From Yarrowia lipolytica (taxonomy: Eukaryota; Ascomycota; Dipodascomycetes; Dipodascales), in contig NC_090771.1 of the NCBI RefSeq assembly GCF_001761485.1, positions 2,294,001 through 2,358,000 on the forward strand: DNA of 64,000 nt, written 5' to 3'. A program made the position numbers and the translations under genes. The notes under the pieces are model-generated. The model was not told where the DNA came from, made no database searches, and saw only the letters and a list, made by a program, of their open reading frames with translations. Shown one piece after another: positions 21,316-33,248 of the stretch. How positions within the stretch are numbered: position 1 is the first letter of the stretch; each line of letters begins with the position of its first letter.

Positions 21316-23605
21316 GTCTTGTGGAGTGTGTCGAGAGAGAAGAGAGCAAAAAGTGAACCTGTGGGAACACAGAATGGCCTGAGACAACCCCAGGAGAGAG
21401 TAGTGGGTTATGAGGGGGTTGAAGAGGTCGAGATTTATACCGTCTCTGTTTTTTGTTTTTTTTCGATGTTACTTTTTTCGGGCTGATGTTGAACAGGTCA
21501 GGTCAAAAGTCGGTTCCACCAATCTGGGTGCTGGGTATATGCAGCTATTAATACTGAAGAGCTTGGCCAAAGCTTTTTTTCGTGCAACTCTTGAACCTTG
21601 AATGGGGGAGGTGGTCACCAAACAGACTCTGGATGAGGTACACCACCAGAGCCTGCTAGTGGACCAACTTCACGGGTCGCTAAAACCAAGACCTCGCTTG
21701 GTGAAAAAATAACTCCCTTTCCATTCCTTTTATCGACCCCTTTCAAGTCGTAATTACTCCTTGGCACGTCCCACATGTTGCTTTGACAGCGACGACACAC
21801 TCCAGACAAGAGGCATCCGATTCACACACAAGCTCCTTGTTGTTCTGAATGCACATAAGCAATAGACTTCCAACCCCCCAGATTGGTCGACGAGACTATG
21901 GTAGTAAGAGTAGTACTTGCACTCGTCGTATATGGTATCCATCTATTGTCGCTAATGTGTGAAGGGGCCACTCATGCCGCCCAAACTAATGCTTCTCTCC
22001 TTCTCCTTCTAGTGCCCTCATACACGGCTGAAGTAGTCTAAAAGACCCATACGTACAATAGCTGCTAACCAGCTAACCTGTACTTTTGGCACCACTCCCC
22101 TCAGCCGTACCTCTTACATTTTGATCATGTTCGTATCTGTGCCAGCTGCATAAATGATGGTTTCGCGGCTGCTGGTGGCTCTCAAACAAGAGGCCATCTC
22201 TTCTGACGCTGCGCAAATCCTCCAAGAACAACCTTCTTTTTGAATTTAGCACCTTTGCGTTTCCAAAGCAAGTGCACACTGAGGCATTTGAAGGGCCTAT
22301 ATTGGTGGGGGAGAGAGGACTGATTAAGCCATGTGCGAGAGACAGGGCATCAGCTCTTGCACGTGTCGATTAATAAGCGAGACCCGCGACGCAAGCAGTC
22401 GCCCAGCCTGTACGGCAGCAAAAGAACATTACTAGTACGCATCATCACCCGGTAGTAACGGCCAGCACGTTAAAAAAAAAAGCTGCCACTGTAAAACCTG
22501 TAACCGGGTGTATAATAGGGGCTGACCACATGGGGCGGTGTACGTTTTTCTGTCGTCCCCCTCCCCCAAGAGAAAAAAAAAAAGGTTACCAAATAGGTAA
22601 ATCTATGCGGACGTTTGTACGAGTGCTGAAATTGCGGCTCCTGTATCTTGGCAGGAAAATTATTGATTTTGAAATTGTAGAGAGAAAAGAATCCAACCCT
22701 TCCATTGTCTTGATTTTCCGCTAGCGTTTTTATTCGATTTATTGGAAATATTCTCAGAAAACTATCCCTCTTTAAGCTATATTAGCGACAACTCAATTAA
22801 GCGTATGTGAGCATCTGTACCACCCTACTGTATCTCAGAGAGGTGGAGGTGGCGGAAATTCAAGAGAAAATCGAGGAAAATACGATCAATTTCAAAACAC
22901 TCAACCCGGCATAAATGAGCCTCGCGAAAAAGTGCCTTGTCTTGTAAGCCCATAATACACGCCAAAACCACATCGTAAACACGTCGCAATCCCCATTCCA
23001 ATTAGTTCTAGCGTCACACGTGTTAGCCAAGACAACCGCCTATAGAAGTGTACGATACTGGTACATACAGTACACTCCATTACTCGCACAATAGCGGCGG
23101 TGCCATGTTTGTCACGCCAAGGAACCGCTTTTTGAGTTCCGCGATCCGCTCTATACATGGTGTAGGGAAAGATCACGTGACGCCAAATTGGGATGTTCTC
23201 GGACTCTCGTTTTAGTGGCCGGGTTGTGCTGCTGTACTTAGCTATCATTTGGGAGAGCTACGAAGACTACTGTAAATGAAGTAAAAATATGAATAACTTA
23301 GTGAGGTCAAGTAGTAAGTGGGACAACCAGTTAAGTATATGAGGGTGAGATTCAACATCACCTTTCTACTTGTAGTCACTCAATACTACACGGATCAGCT
23401 CAAAAGAGTTTCCAGCTAAGTTTTTTTTCATTGTTGATACCCTCAGCTCAAGTTACACACCTCCGCGGTCTCTCCGACACACCCCCTTGAGACGCACATC
23501 GGATCGTACTCTCTCCTTGACAGGTTTCTGATAAAGTTTCTGTACATACTCGTACAGAAAATCAGCAGGCTCTTTTACCCTTCATCACATCATCATCAGC
23601 ACAAA
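21316..23605. other. Divergent intergenic region TRK1-YJU2 (2.3 kb)
   Basis: It contains a TATAAAT box for TRK1 (minus strand, 21433-21439), poly(A) runs near 22471 and 22568, a TCACGTGA palindrome at 23173-23180, and a pyrimidine-rich stretch before YJU2. Short open frames have no features of real genes. Confidence 0.5.
21433..21439 (-). promoter_or_regulatory. TATA box of TRK1
   Basis: TATAAAT on the minus strand, about 118 bases before the ATG at 21315. Confidence 0.4.
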
Positions 23606-24430
23606 ATGTCGGATCGAAAAGGAATAAACAAATACTATCCGCCCGACTTTGATCCCAGCAAGCTGGAGCGGCGTGCTAAGAAAGTGTCTGACTCCAAATC
23701 GGCCACCATGCCCACTGTACGGCTCATGGTGCCTTTCTCCATGCGATGTACCGCCTGTGGAGAATATATTTATAAGAGCAAAAAGTTCAACGCTCGCAAA
23801 CAGGTGACTGACGAGGTGTATCTTGACGTGAAGATCATTCGCTTCTTTATCCGATGTCCTAGATGTTCAGGTGAGATCAGATTCAAGACTGACCCCAAGA
23901 ACTCAGACTATCAGACCGAGTATGGAGCTGTACGAAACTACGAACCCTGGAGAGACGAAAAGAAGGTGGAGGAGACTCTGGACGAGCGGCTGGACCGGCT
24001 GGAAAAGGAAGAGAAGGAGCTGGAGGAGCTCAAGAAACAGGGAAAGGCTATGCCTGATCCGTCAAAGCTAGGAACCGCAGTTTCTACAGATGGAGACGTC
24101 ATGGCAGAGATAGAGGCAAGGCAGAAGGCCAACATTGATGAGCAGGAGGGAATTGAACGGCTCGAAGAGCTCAAGGAACGTACTGCTCGTCTTAACAAGA
24201 TTGGACGAGATGTGGATGTGCTGGAAGAGCTGAGAAAGAGAGATGACAAGGAAAGTGGCGTATCTGAACAGGATTTGCGTGATGATGAGATGGCTAAGGA
24301 GGTGTTTAGGAACGCGCAAGGTGAGAAGATCAAGAGAGTGGAGGTGGCAAAGGTGGATGCCTCGGTGAAGAAGGTATCCAAGCCTGTTGTCAAGATGAAG
24401 AAACGCATGAAGGGAATTGTCAGAAAGTAG
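23606..24430 (+). CDS. YJU2: Splicing factor Yju2 (CWC16 family)
   Basis: A 274-residue step-one splicing factor of the spliceosome (CCDC94 in humans). The N terminus is the family signature: [19 protein letters not shown], then [20 protein letters not shown]. The zinc site is visible as two CxxC pairs, C48/C51 and C84/C87. FRFxI-type and [16 protein letters not shown] segments follow, and the C-terminal half is a charged coiled coil ending in Lys/Arg-rich residues. The ATG at 23606 follows CAGCACAAA, and the protein begins as family members do. Length matches yeast Yju2 (278). It converges on the F-box gene. Confidence 0.94.
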   Translation: MSDRKGINKYYPPDFDPSKLERRAKKVSDSKSATMPTVRLMVPFSMRCTACGEYIYKSKKFNARKQVTDEVYLDVKIIRFFIRCPRCSGEIRFKTDPKNSDYQTEYGAVRNYEPWRDEKKVEETLDERLDRLEKEEKELEELKKQGKAMPDPSKLGTAVSTDGDVMAEIEARQKANIDEQEGIERLEELKERTARLNKIGRDVDVLEELRKRDDKESGVSEQDLRDDEMAKEVFRNAQGEKIKRVEVAKVDASVKKVSKPVVKMKKRMKGIVRK

Positions 24431-24761
24431 AAGACGGAGGATATATTGCATCAACGCATTGTATAATACATTATGAAGTATTTGAGGCTACGAGTATTAT
24501 ACATCTGTAGAAGTTGCAAGTACTGCAGTACACACGGTGCATTCTGTAGCATGGCAACATAGTCAGCGGTAAGAACTCTCCACAGTTGTGTGTACAGGAG
24601 GTGTACAGGTAGTTAACTAGATCAGCCTAGTAAGAACAGCACCAGTTATCACCCCCCTCATCTACAGTTTCATCTTGAAAGCCCTTTCAACCACCACCGA
24701 ACTCATAAATCATATCTCATTACTCGGGACAATAAATATATATAAATAAGCCTCCTCCTCT
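24431..24761. other. Intergenic spacer between convergent YJU2 and F-box gene
   Basis: 331 bases, A/T-rich towards the F-box gene (ATAAATATATATAAATAAG near 24731). It probably holds both 3' ends. No gene is seen. Confidence 0.5.
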
Positions 24762-26078
24762 TTATACCACCACTCTTCGGCGCGTCTTGTGCCTATTAAC
24801 GGCTCTGGACCTAGCTGGAACCCTCGTCTGAGGTACATGGGGCAACAGCATCGACTCGGGGGCATCAACCAGACAATTAATCTTAGTCATCATGACCTGA
24901 ACGTCAACTTGCTCACCAAAATGCGTCAGCAGAAACTGCTGTGAGTATCTGTATACAACCAGCTGCCCATCTACTAATCCAGGAAGTGCCAGGAAGCCAG
25001 CCTGAAGAGACGTGTAGTAGAACGCAGTGATATCAACAATACTCTGAGTGGCAAAGTCAATTAAATGGGTCATACTTCCAGCCGCATTGTATAGGCCAAC
25101 ATAGTTACTGTAGACGGGATCCTGGCTGATATTTGTAGCGTGCACGGGTGTCCTGTTGAACAAGTACCGCATGAATTCAGGCATGACATGTTTTCCAGCC
25201 ATGGCAATTTTGCCATCAAACACACACAACATCTCAGGTGTTGACGTGAGCATGTACTTGTCATTGAATAGCACCCGTTCCATCACTCCATTGTTCAGAG
25301 CCAGAAGAGCTCCGGTATGTCCTTGTTGCTGGACATACACAAAGATGCAAGACTCGACCAGAAACAGGTCGAAAGAAGTGAGGGTTGAAGGACAGAAGCC
25401 GACAGAGTAAAGCCAATCGTCAGTGTTCTCTCCAAAATCAATATTTGGCGCAATGCCATGGCTGTCAATGTACTTAACCAAAATGCGGTATTCGCTTGGC
25501 TCATAGCAAACGATGGCAGCGATGCATTTAGTGTTGGTTTTGATTGCCAGAATGGCATGCTGTCTTTGTCCTCTCTGGAATCCCATTTTGATACCAAATC
25601 TGCTGGATATAGTTCCGTTGTCGTAGTGGTAATCTTCGTTGGTAACCCCCTCACTTCCCTTTAGTGACACGAAGGCGCCCTGGAAGCTGAACCCGCTGTC
25701 GGTATGTCGTAGGGCCACATCATCATGCCACCCATCCCGAGTCGCAGCTTGCATTTTACACAAAGAGTAATAATGTGGCGGCAGCAGTTCATCTTGTCTG
25801 ACTGCGATGGTTGTGTTTGGACATAGTTGTTGAATGATAGAGCTATCCACCTTGGGACTGTTGAGTCGGTTTCGGCGCAGGTACTCCGTTGCACAATCTC
25901 TCCAGCTAAGTCTGTTCGAGTTGTCAAGCTGGTAGAAGGGACAGCTCTTGAGCAGCATGTACCGATACTCGGCTTCTGTGATGGCAGAGTTCCAAGACTG
26001 GCACGTTTGAGCCAGAGAAACAAGCGAATAGAGATCCAGATGCTCCAGCAGGATGTTCACCAACTCGGGCGGCAGCAT
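24762..26078 (-). CDS. F-box protein of unknown substrate
   Basis: A 438-residue protein starting with an F-box (LPPELVNILLEHLDLYSLV then LAQTCQSWNSAI) at residues 2-36. This is the adaptor module that binds Skp1 in SCF ubiquitin ligases. A short basic helical stretch (SWRDCATEYLRRNR) follows. The rest has beta-like, weakly repetitive hydrophobic segments that could form a propeller, but no WD or LRR signature is clear. The C terminus is basic (RSRAVNRHKTRRRVVV). The ATG at 26078 is chosen; upstream the frame opens only with GTG and the F-box begins right after this ATG. The target is unknown. Confidence 0.8.
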   Translation of the reverse strand: MLPPELVNILLEHLDLYSLVSLAQTCQSWNSAITEAEYRYMLLKSCPFYQLDNSNRLSWRDCATEYLRRNRLNSPKVDSSIIQQLCPNTTIAVRQDELLPPHYYSLCKMQAATRDGWHDDVALRHTDSGFSFQGAFVSLKGSEGVTNEDYHYDNGTISSRFGIKMGFQRGQRQHAILAIKTNTKCIAAIVCYEPSEYRILVKYIDSHGIAPNIDFGENTDDWLYSVGFCPSTLTSFDLFLVESCIFVYVQQQGHTGALLALNNGVMERVLFNDKYMLTSTPEMLCVFDGKIAMAGKHVMPEFMRYLFNRTPVHATNISQDPVYSNYVGLYNAAGSMTHLIDFATQSIVDITAFYYTSLQAGFLALPGLVDGQLVVYRYSQQFLLTHFGEQVDVQVMMTKINCLVDAPESMLLPHVPQTRVPARSRAVNRHKTRRRVVV

Positions 26079-27157
26079 GGTGGTTTGTGTGCAATTTGTA
26101 GCCGATTTTAGAGGGGTTTCCTGTGAAAAGGAAGGTCCTGTACAACCGCTCTCCACAACTGGTAATACACTTTTGTTTGGAATGTAACAAGATGCATATG
26201 CAATGTTGGACGATAAAAGAAGTTAAACAAAAAAACTGTATCATTTCCTATTAAATCGAGGATAATTGTAAACGACTCAGAATTTTCCCAGGGTCTTCCA
26301 AAGTGAAATTCCTATCAGAGGAATATTTTTAATATGCAAAACTTCAACCGTCGGAGAGTCATATATCTCAACTCCATGTCCTTGTGACGCTTCGATAAGT
26401 GTAAATTTTGCCTTCTCACTGCCTGGTTTTAACTCCACATGACAGTATTTTCCGGGAGTTAGTAAGCCAGGTGATGAGTCATCTTCGGGGCTGTATCAAT
26501 GAGAAGCCGTCATTAAAGATTTCGAAGTGTGTATCTGAAGATGGCACTGAGTTGTACTTGTACGGACTCTACTGGAACCACTCCGATCCATTTGAGATAA
26601 TTGCTCTTTGCTGACTCAACAGAGCTTATTTTGCGGGGCTAAGAAGATGAACCGATGTACGATACTCTTGCAGTATGTTGTCACTACTTGTAGGCAAACA
26701 AATGCCATCAGAGATTAAAAATGAAATTTTAAAAAAATAATAAAAAAAAAAAAACACCAGAACAGACATAAAAGTTACAAGATGTATTCAGATCATCATT
26801 TATTAGTTGACTTTTTCTTCATCATTGGAATAATATGACATCTTAAAATTGTCAAACACACATGTGTAGATTTTTTTCGAATTTCGTCTCTAATTTTGAA
26901 TTTAACGAAAATGTGTTCCCCAAAATCAAAACAATCAAAAACAATTCATAAATCATCTATATCGCTCTTCATAACTTCAAGCCCGTTCATAGCAAAAATC
27001 CGGGTATATTCCTATTGTCGTTTTTTTGGTTCGGTTTACATATCCATCCTCTCTACTCCCCAAAACTCATTCTTTTACAATGTGACTCAGTCTATACCAA
27101 TACTTTTGATTAATGCAATAAATAGTTAGTCTTCCCATGATGATCCAATGATAATCC
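26079..27157. other. Intergenic region F-box gene / sulfate permease
   Basis: 1.08 kb between two minus-strand genes. It has A-rich runs near 26728-26755 and is generally A/T-rich to 27150. A plus-strand open frame around 26420-26614 has an ordinary amino acid mix but opens with TTG and matches nothing I know. Confidence 0.5.
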
Positions 27158-29680
27158 TTACAAGTCAGGAATGTCCAAATGGAAAAAAGGAGTGTCGGTG
27201 GACACCACGGGGATGTAGCCTCCAAACTCCTTGTCGTCCTGAGAAGAAGAAGACACGCTCTTGGTGTCCAGACCTCCAATGGCTTCTTCCTCATCGAACG
27301 GCTTCTTTTTTGCGTACTCTTCATCCGAGTCGTTGGACAGAGAATCGCCCTCGATCACCATGGTAGTGTCATTGGGCAAAGTCTGTCGGTCAAGGGCAGT
27401 GGCTCTACGGGCCGCAGTCACCTGGTAGTTGCTCAGGTGTTGTCCCTTTGGCACTCCTCCGAATCCAGAGCCCACCAAAGCACGTCGGACCCAGGGAGAC
27501 AGAAGACCCGAGAAATGGAACTCGACTTCTCGGCCAACATATCGGTTGATCTCTCCTCGAGCATCTACCAGGTTCTGGATACCAGTAGAGTCTGTGGAAG
27601 AGACGACAGAGAAATCTAGCACCACCTTCTCTAGAATGGGCCGCAGATCGACAGTTTCGCTCTCCTTGGGATGTCGAGGACCATGGTCGTTCCAGGGCCG
27701 CTCTCCAAGAGTCTTGTATCGCACTCCCTCGGCTCGTCGAGTCTTTTCTCGAATGACATCCACCAACTTGTCTGTCTGTCTAGAACAGTTGGGGTAGGTG
27801 AATGCTTCCGTGAATCGGTAGACGATGACTCCAGGTCGGGGGGGCGAGATCTTGATGTCTGGGTTGACGTTCTTTCGAGACAGAGGCACCCAGACGGTTC
27901 GTCGGGGCACATGAGACAGAGCTGCTGCAGTGGTCGACTTCTCCACCTCCTGAGGAGCCAGAAGAGGCAAACCATGCTGGACATCTGCGTCAACAACAGG
28001 ACCGTCCTCAATGAGCTTTCCAGCCTTGCTGATAAGTCCCTTGACTTTGCCGAGCTTAGTGTTTCGGGCAGCCTCGGCAGCAGCAATCTCTTCGACATCG
28101 GCAGTCTGCTGGACAATGAGAGGATCTTCGACGTCGACAATCTCAATCTTGCCCATGAGGTCTCCGGCAGGGAAGGCGACCTTGAGAAGCAGCCAGACGA
28201 GAGATGCAGCGACAGCAAAATAGATACCAGCCTCGATGGTGACAAAGACTGTGAGGATAATTGCAACGAAGAAGATGACTGCATCGATGGGGGCAATTTT
28301 CCAGAAGTGGAAGAGCTGTCGAGGATGTGCCACCAAGTCAAACACAGCGTGAATGATGATGGCAGAAAGAACGGCATTGGGGATCCAGTAGAAGACAGTG
28401 TTGAGGGCGTACAGAGCAATGAGCACAACAACACCAGTGTAAATACCGGCAAGAGGTGTTCGCACACCACACTTTGCCTTAAGGGCAGATCGAGAGAAGG
28501 AACCGGTGGCGGGGTAGGCGTTGAAGAAGGTTCCAACCAGGTTGGTAACACCAATAGCAATGAGCTCCTGGTCGGGAGAAATCTTGTAGTCGTTGACACG
28601 GCCAAAGGACTTGGAAATGGCGATGTGCTCAAGCAGAAGAACAACGGTAGAGACGGGCAGCTCAGAGGCCATCTTGGACATGTAAATAGTGTCGACCTTC
28701 ATGACACCGGTGTGAATGAGACCTCGAGGCACAGTCTTGATAATAGAAATGGGGAACTTGCCAGATTTCTTGTGAGGGTGGCAGACAGCCCAAGAAATGA
28801 GTGTACCAAAAATGATGATGAGCGCGGATCTCATGATTTCAATGTAGAAAAACACCTTCTTGTACTTGGGGAACTTCTTGGACAGGTACTGGCATGAGTA
28901 CTTGATGAGGTAGAGGATGAACAGCGCGACGACTCCAAAGGCGGCGTTGTAGTTGGAGTGCTTCAGGTTCTTAAGCGAGTTGATGATTACCATATAAGTG
29001 GCGTCCTTTGTGTTGAAGAGCTTGTCGATACCCATGAGAGCGGGAACCTGACCAGTGACAATGTTGATGGCAGAACCGGTCATAAAGCCCATGACTGCGG
29101 GGGCGGGAATGAACTCGAGAATGAAACCAAGACGCAGGAGACCGATACCGAGGGCGATAGAACCGCACAGAACCGCCAGCATGGTCGCGATCATGGGTCC
29201 CGAGGCTTCGGGGTACTCTCCTTGGACATGCATAATGACTCGGCCGACTTGCTGGGACATGACCGCAACAGGACCAATAGAAACATCCTTAGACGTGGCA
29301 AAGAAACAGTAGATGAGGACTCCGACAAAGGAAGAGTAGAGACCATACTCCGGGGGCAGGTTGGCCAGTTTGGCATAAGACATTCCCTGAGGAACAACGA
29401 CACATCCGACAGTGATGCCGGCAATCAGGTCGTAAGTGAGCCACACCAGGTTGTATCGGTAGATCCATCGAACAATTGGAAACAACGACAGGGTGTAGTT
29501 CTTGACACGCTCTCCAGGGTGAGAAAAGACGTTTTTGTAGAACCAGTCTCTCACTCGGGGGTTGTGAGCGTGGTACTGGGGGAGGTACACATGGTCCTCG
29601 GAGTCGGGAGAGAAGTAGTCCACCTCTCCTTCTTGAGGATAAATCTCTGAGGGCTCTCGACTGGAGCTTGGAGAAGACAT
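27158..29680 (-). CDS. SUL1: Sulfate permease (SulP/SLC26 family with STAS domain)
   Basis: An 840-residue plasma-membrane sulfate:proton symporter. A polar N terminus of about 70 residues is followed by the SulP core (about 85-560), with the signature region DLIAGITVGCVVVPQGMSYA and then LPPEYGLYSSFVG and SIGPVAVMS. A cytoplasmic STAS domain (about 620-780) carries VVSSTDSTGIQNLVDARGE. The C terminus is acidic and Ser-rich. Length matches yeast Sul1/Sul2 (859/893). The ATG at 29680 is the first in frame. Sequence alone does not separate Sul1 from Sul2; the symbol means either. Long antisense frames here are shadows. Confidence 0.92.
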   Translation of the reverse strand: MSSPSSSREPSEIYPQEGEVDYFSPDSEDHVYLPQYHAHNPRVRDWFYKNVFSHPGERVKNYTLSLFPIVRWIYRYNLVWLTYDLIAGITVGCVVVPQGMSYAKLANLPPEYGLYSSFVGVLIYCFFATSKDVSIGPVAVMSQQVGRVIMHVQGEYPEASGPMIATMLAVLCGSIALGIGLLRLGFILEFIPAPAVMGFMTGSAINIVTGQVPALMGIDKLFNTKDATYMVIINSLKNLKHSNYNAAFGVVALFILYLIKYSCQYLSKKFPKYKKVFFYIEIMRSALIIIFGTLISWAVCHPHKKSGKFPISIIKTVPRGLIHTGVMKVDTIYMSKMASELPVSTVVLLLEHIAISKSFGRVNDYKISPDQELIAIGVTNLVGTFFNAYPATGSFSRSALKAKCGVRTPLAGIYTGVVVLIALYALNTVFYWIPNAVLSAIIIHAVFDLVAHPRQLFHFWKIAPIDAVIFFVAIILTVFVTIEAGIYFAVAASLVWLLLKVAFPAGDLMGKIEIVDVEDPLIVQQTADVEEIAAAEAARNTKLGKVKGLISKAGKLIEDGPVVDADVQHGLPLLAPQEVEKSTTAAALSHVPRRTVWVPLSRKNVNPDIKISPPRPGVIVYRFTEAFTYPNCSRQTDKLVDVIREKTRRAEGVRYKTLGERPWNDHGPRHPKESETVDLRPILEKVVLDFSVVSSTDSTGIQNLVDARGEINRYVGREVEFHFSGLLSPWVRRALVGSGFGGVPKGQHLSNYQVTAARRATALDRQTLPNDTTMVIEGDSLSNDSDEEYAKKKPFDEEEAIGGLDTKSVSSSSQDDKEFGGYIPVVSTDTPFFHLDIPDL

Positions 29681-32133
29681 TTGTGGGTGTGTGATTGGAG
29701 AAGGGATGGATGTGATGTTGAACTGGGCCTGTCGACTCTAATATACAGCTCAAAGTATTTTCACGGTGCTGTCAATTGTCGCTTTCAGCCACAGGTGTAG
29801 AGTTCAAGCCTCAGTATGGTGGTCTGAGTAAATCGGATGTGGCTTGCCAATTGAATCAGAGTGGCAGTATGTGTCAACGAAGGATAGCCGTGATGAGAGC
29901 TCTTTTTTGGCGCTTGTATCAAGTGTTTGGGTCACTTGTGGGTCGTTTGTGGTACTGTCAGGAGGTATCACGGCCTGGGCTCTGGAGTTGTGTGAAAGAG
30001 TGTTGTCCTAGAGCTATAGTCGTGACTTCTCAAGTAGGGAATTTTGAATTAGTGGCTTCAGCCACAGATTCGAAACCGAAACAAAAAAGCATGTAACTTT
30101 GCCGGACCTTGTCCGATCGGCATGAAATCCGAGGAATCGTTTTTTCGTCGCCCAAAGTTCCCACAGTCTCGCTTTGGACTCAATCCGCCCTGTTGTTCAC
30201 CCTCAATATCTCACCGTTCTTCAACCCTCAAACGCCATTACACCATCACACATGCATGGTGATTTTCCTGTGAGTAGAACCCTATTGGGCTCTGTGGCTT
30301 AATCAGATGCAACCTTATAAGGGTCCCCCCTTTGTTTGGCCCGCAGTCTTTCTGCTTCAGGACCAAGCCTAACCTAGCGTGTGCAAAAATGCGCGATTGC
30401 GTGATTGCGCTAGCCACGTCTACACCTCCACTACCAGGAGAAAACCCCGGTCGCCACAGTAAAGTCGGCTGAAAACTGTGGCTATCGCCTCGACAGGAGC
30501 AAGGTGAAAAAATTTTCAGCCTCCGATCACGAGCCTGTGTGCGTGGAACGTCTGAGGAACAATTGGACCAGTGTGTAGACGAACACAACTGCCTTTGCCA
30601 CCGCACTGTCATTCTCAGTCTCCCTCTATAAATTCAGGGCGTGCCGCTGCATGCGTCATTTGGAGGTACATAATCAGGGTGTGGGGTATAGAGAGGAGTG
30701 TGCAACGGCCTTTGAGTACTTGTAGGGACTCAGCGCTCACTCCGCGCTGGTTATACGCTCGCTTGTCTCCTGACTGTCTTAACCCTCCTCCATTGGCTGC
30801 GGTCTGGCTGCTCAAGCCACGAACCACGAGTCACCAACGATCCCAAACAAACCCACATGAGCGCATATTCTTACAACGAAAAGAGTACCGACGCCACACT
30901 ATAGCACCGACACGGGTAGAGATATTCCAAACACAAACCGATTTCTAAGCCTGACGGAGGCTGGCTGGGTGGCAATGACCGAAGCTTCCATATCCCAAGC
31001 TTCTAGGTTTGCAAGATTTTACTCCTTCTTCTTCCACGCTTTTCTGGCCCTTTTGGCTTGCTCGTTGCTCTTGCTCAGGCAGGCTCAGGCTCTCAGACTC
31101 TGTCTTGGAAGTTACCCGGCTGGGGGGATCGCGCTTTTGTCACACAGGGTATGCTCTCGGTTATACCCGACACCGTTGAGTCTCCGTTGTGTACATACCT
31201 GTAGCCCTTTTTCGGCCCATGCAGTAGACCCGGGTACTTGTAGAATAAAAAAAAATAACGCCATACGCGCACACTGTCCATGGCGATTTTGTTAGCATGA
31301 TACATATCACAAAGCAGTTGATCCACTGTTCCCCAACCCCCTCAATCATATGGCGTGTACAAGCCACTGTTTCTTCACTTGTCTCTTGGTCTGTTTGTCT
31401 GTCTCTTGTTCGGCATTAATATCGGGCTGCTGCAAAAATTGAACTCTGAGCAAAAAGGCATCGAGTAATTAATTCGGGCTTTAATTAAAAAGCACCAATC
31501 AAACGGTCGCCGAGGGGAAATAATAATAGATACAAGTGCCGATAGCTACTGTATGTACTCGTACATACGGGGTTCATTGTCGCATATGGTAAGACCATAA
31601 CACGTCATTATTATCCCCCAAAAGTGGGTCTAAACACAGTGGATGGCACGCGACAGGGCTTCAGGGGATGCTCCCATCCCACCACAACTCTTGGCCATGC
31701 TTCTCAAAGTTTCACGTTGTCTCACACGTTGACAAACACACGCTGAGAACCAAAGTAAGATCTCTAATGGAACAAAGAGGGCTTCTGGAAAACAGTTTTT
31801 TCCACACCCTAAAGCATCGCTGATGCCGGCCAGACCCCGTAGCCACAGTTCTGGAGTATCCACCACAAACTCTGTCCCTGTGCCAGCCCTGCCCTTGTAT
31901 CATGACACGCACAACCGACCCGGGACAATTGCATCACTCATGCCAGATATCAGATGTGCCCGAATCCAATGTGGCTTGGAAATGGGCTGGATCACCGCCG
32001 TGACTTTCCACCAGCCCCTAAATAACACTTGATGGGAACCCCTTCAGTGTTGGGTTTTTTTGGTTTTCTTTGTGAGATTACATAATCGGATATTAGCGTA
32101 AATTCGCTAAAATTAGGTTTGGGGACATGTCCA
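29681..32133. other. Intergenic region upstream of sulfate permease (2.45 kb)
   Basis: It holds the sulfate permease promoter and the 5' flank of the tRNA-Asn gene. TACTTGTA octamers occur at 30717 and 31235. Several open frames of 60-125 codons occur on both strands, but none has an ATG start with recognisable features. Confidence 0.5.
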
Positions 32134-32225
32134 GACTTCGTGGCCAAGTTGGTTAAGGCGTACGACTGTTAGTCACCTAAATGGCCGCCATCGTAAGATC
32201 GAGAGTTCGACCCTCTCCGAGGTCG
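32134..32225 (+). tRNA. tRNA-Asn (GTT) with intron
   Basis: A full cloverleaf can be drawn. The acceptor stem is GACTTCG with CGAGGTC and discriminator G. The D arm is GCC...GGC, the anticodon stem is TACGA/TCGTA with loop CTGTTAA, and the T arm is GAGAG-TTCGACC-CTCTC. The anticodon GTT is at 32168-32170. An 18-base intron (32172-32189) sits after position 37, the standard place. Internal A and B boxes are intact. Confidence 0.96.
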
Positions 32226-32230
32226 TCTGG

Positions 32231-32237
32231 TTTTTTT
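32231..32237 (+). terminator. RNA polymerase III terminator of tRNA-Asn
   Basis: A run of seven T begins six bases after the mature tRNA end. Confidence 0.85.
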
Positions 32238-33248
32238 GCGTCATGAAACAACATCTTGACCGGGCCATCTTCATAGATTTCACGGCAATCAAATCACTCG
32301 TACTACAACTACAAGTAGCCTAAGAGGATAGTCCGATAGCCAATCGAACATCACGATGGCGCTAATTCTTATTGTCAGCCCAAACCCAATACAAGCCACA
32401 CAACGGACGGAAAGTCATGAAATTGGTTTTACCGGCGATTGGCTAAATCGTTGGAAAAAGTCTCATTTTCGCTAATGTTTCTTTCGGGTAATACATCTGC
32501 GATCGGGTGATCTCTGTCATCACAGACTCCACGGTCTCCGAATAAGAGGCTTCCTTGTGTCGCCCAGGATGTGCAGCAGGGTCAGGAAGAAGAGGCCCTT
32601 ATTGTGTGCTCCAAGTGGCTTGTAGACATAGCAACTGTGTCTAACAAACACATATTCGCAAAGAATGACGAATTCGAAGTCCCCATCTTTTCTTCTACGG
32701 ATCTGGGTATTTCTCAGCACTGCTACCACCCCACCCATGCCTTGCAGATCGAGACACATGTAAGTCCTTTTACTCCATGGGAATCTACAAATCCGTGGAA
32801 ATTGGTGTCTCATGGCTACTTGTAGCTGTACTGTTTGGCTTATCTCATATGACACAGGGCACATGGCTCAGTAGACACGGACACAAGTAGATCACGACGT
32901 CAGTCACGCAATACATCGTCGTCTGGAGTGAAGTTTTCATGTTCTTGTGTTTCTTCAATTCCAGAGATTTCTTTCAAAGTTCTCATTGCTGAAATGACAA
33001 TGTCAACTCCTCCACCATTTGGTTTCGGTGTCGGTTGCGACTCGCAAATATCAATAAGTTGACACAAATCAACAAAATCGAACCAAAAGAATGCTGTCAC
33101 TGTATGTACTGAACTTTGTGGTCTCATATCAGAACTCCTACAAGCACCTTCACCCAGAAGTACGAGTACAACAATCAATAGTCAATCATAAATATACATA
33201 CATAAAATAAATAGGAGAATCTTTCAGATCTTTGCTCTGCGGGTCCGA
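32238..33248. other. Intergenic region tRNA-Asn / GH81 gene
   Basis: It contains octamers TACAAGTA at 32310 and TACTTGTA at 32817. Two minus-strand frames are of note: 32520-32864 (114 codons, ATG) and 32900-33127 (75 codons, ATG). The second is Asp/Glu-rich at its end with a stretch AFFWFDFVDLCQLIDI. Neither is recognised, and both could be chance. Confidence 0.45.
32900..33127 (-). CDS. Possible small ORF, 75 aa, unrecognised
   Basis: ATG-started frame, MRPQSSVHTV to TPDDDVLRD. It has a hydrophobic aromatic segment (AFFWFDFVDLCQLIDI) and an acidic end. The frame stays open for 17 codons before the ATG, so a spliced upstream exon is possible. No family is recognised and there is no clear TATA box. 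Confidence 0.2.
   Translation of the reverse strand: MRPQSSVHTVTAFFWFDFVDLCQLIDICESQPTPKPNGGGVDIVISAMRTLKEISGIEETQEHENFTPDDDVLRD

Noticed and set aside
27671-28897. 408-codon plus-strand frame, and a 337-codon frame on the minus strand at 27631-28644
   Set aside because: Both overlap the sulfate permease gene in other frames and have no family features. The permease frame is full length and conserved.
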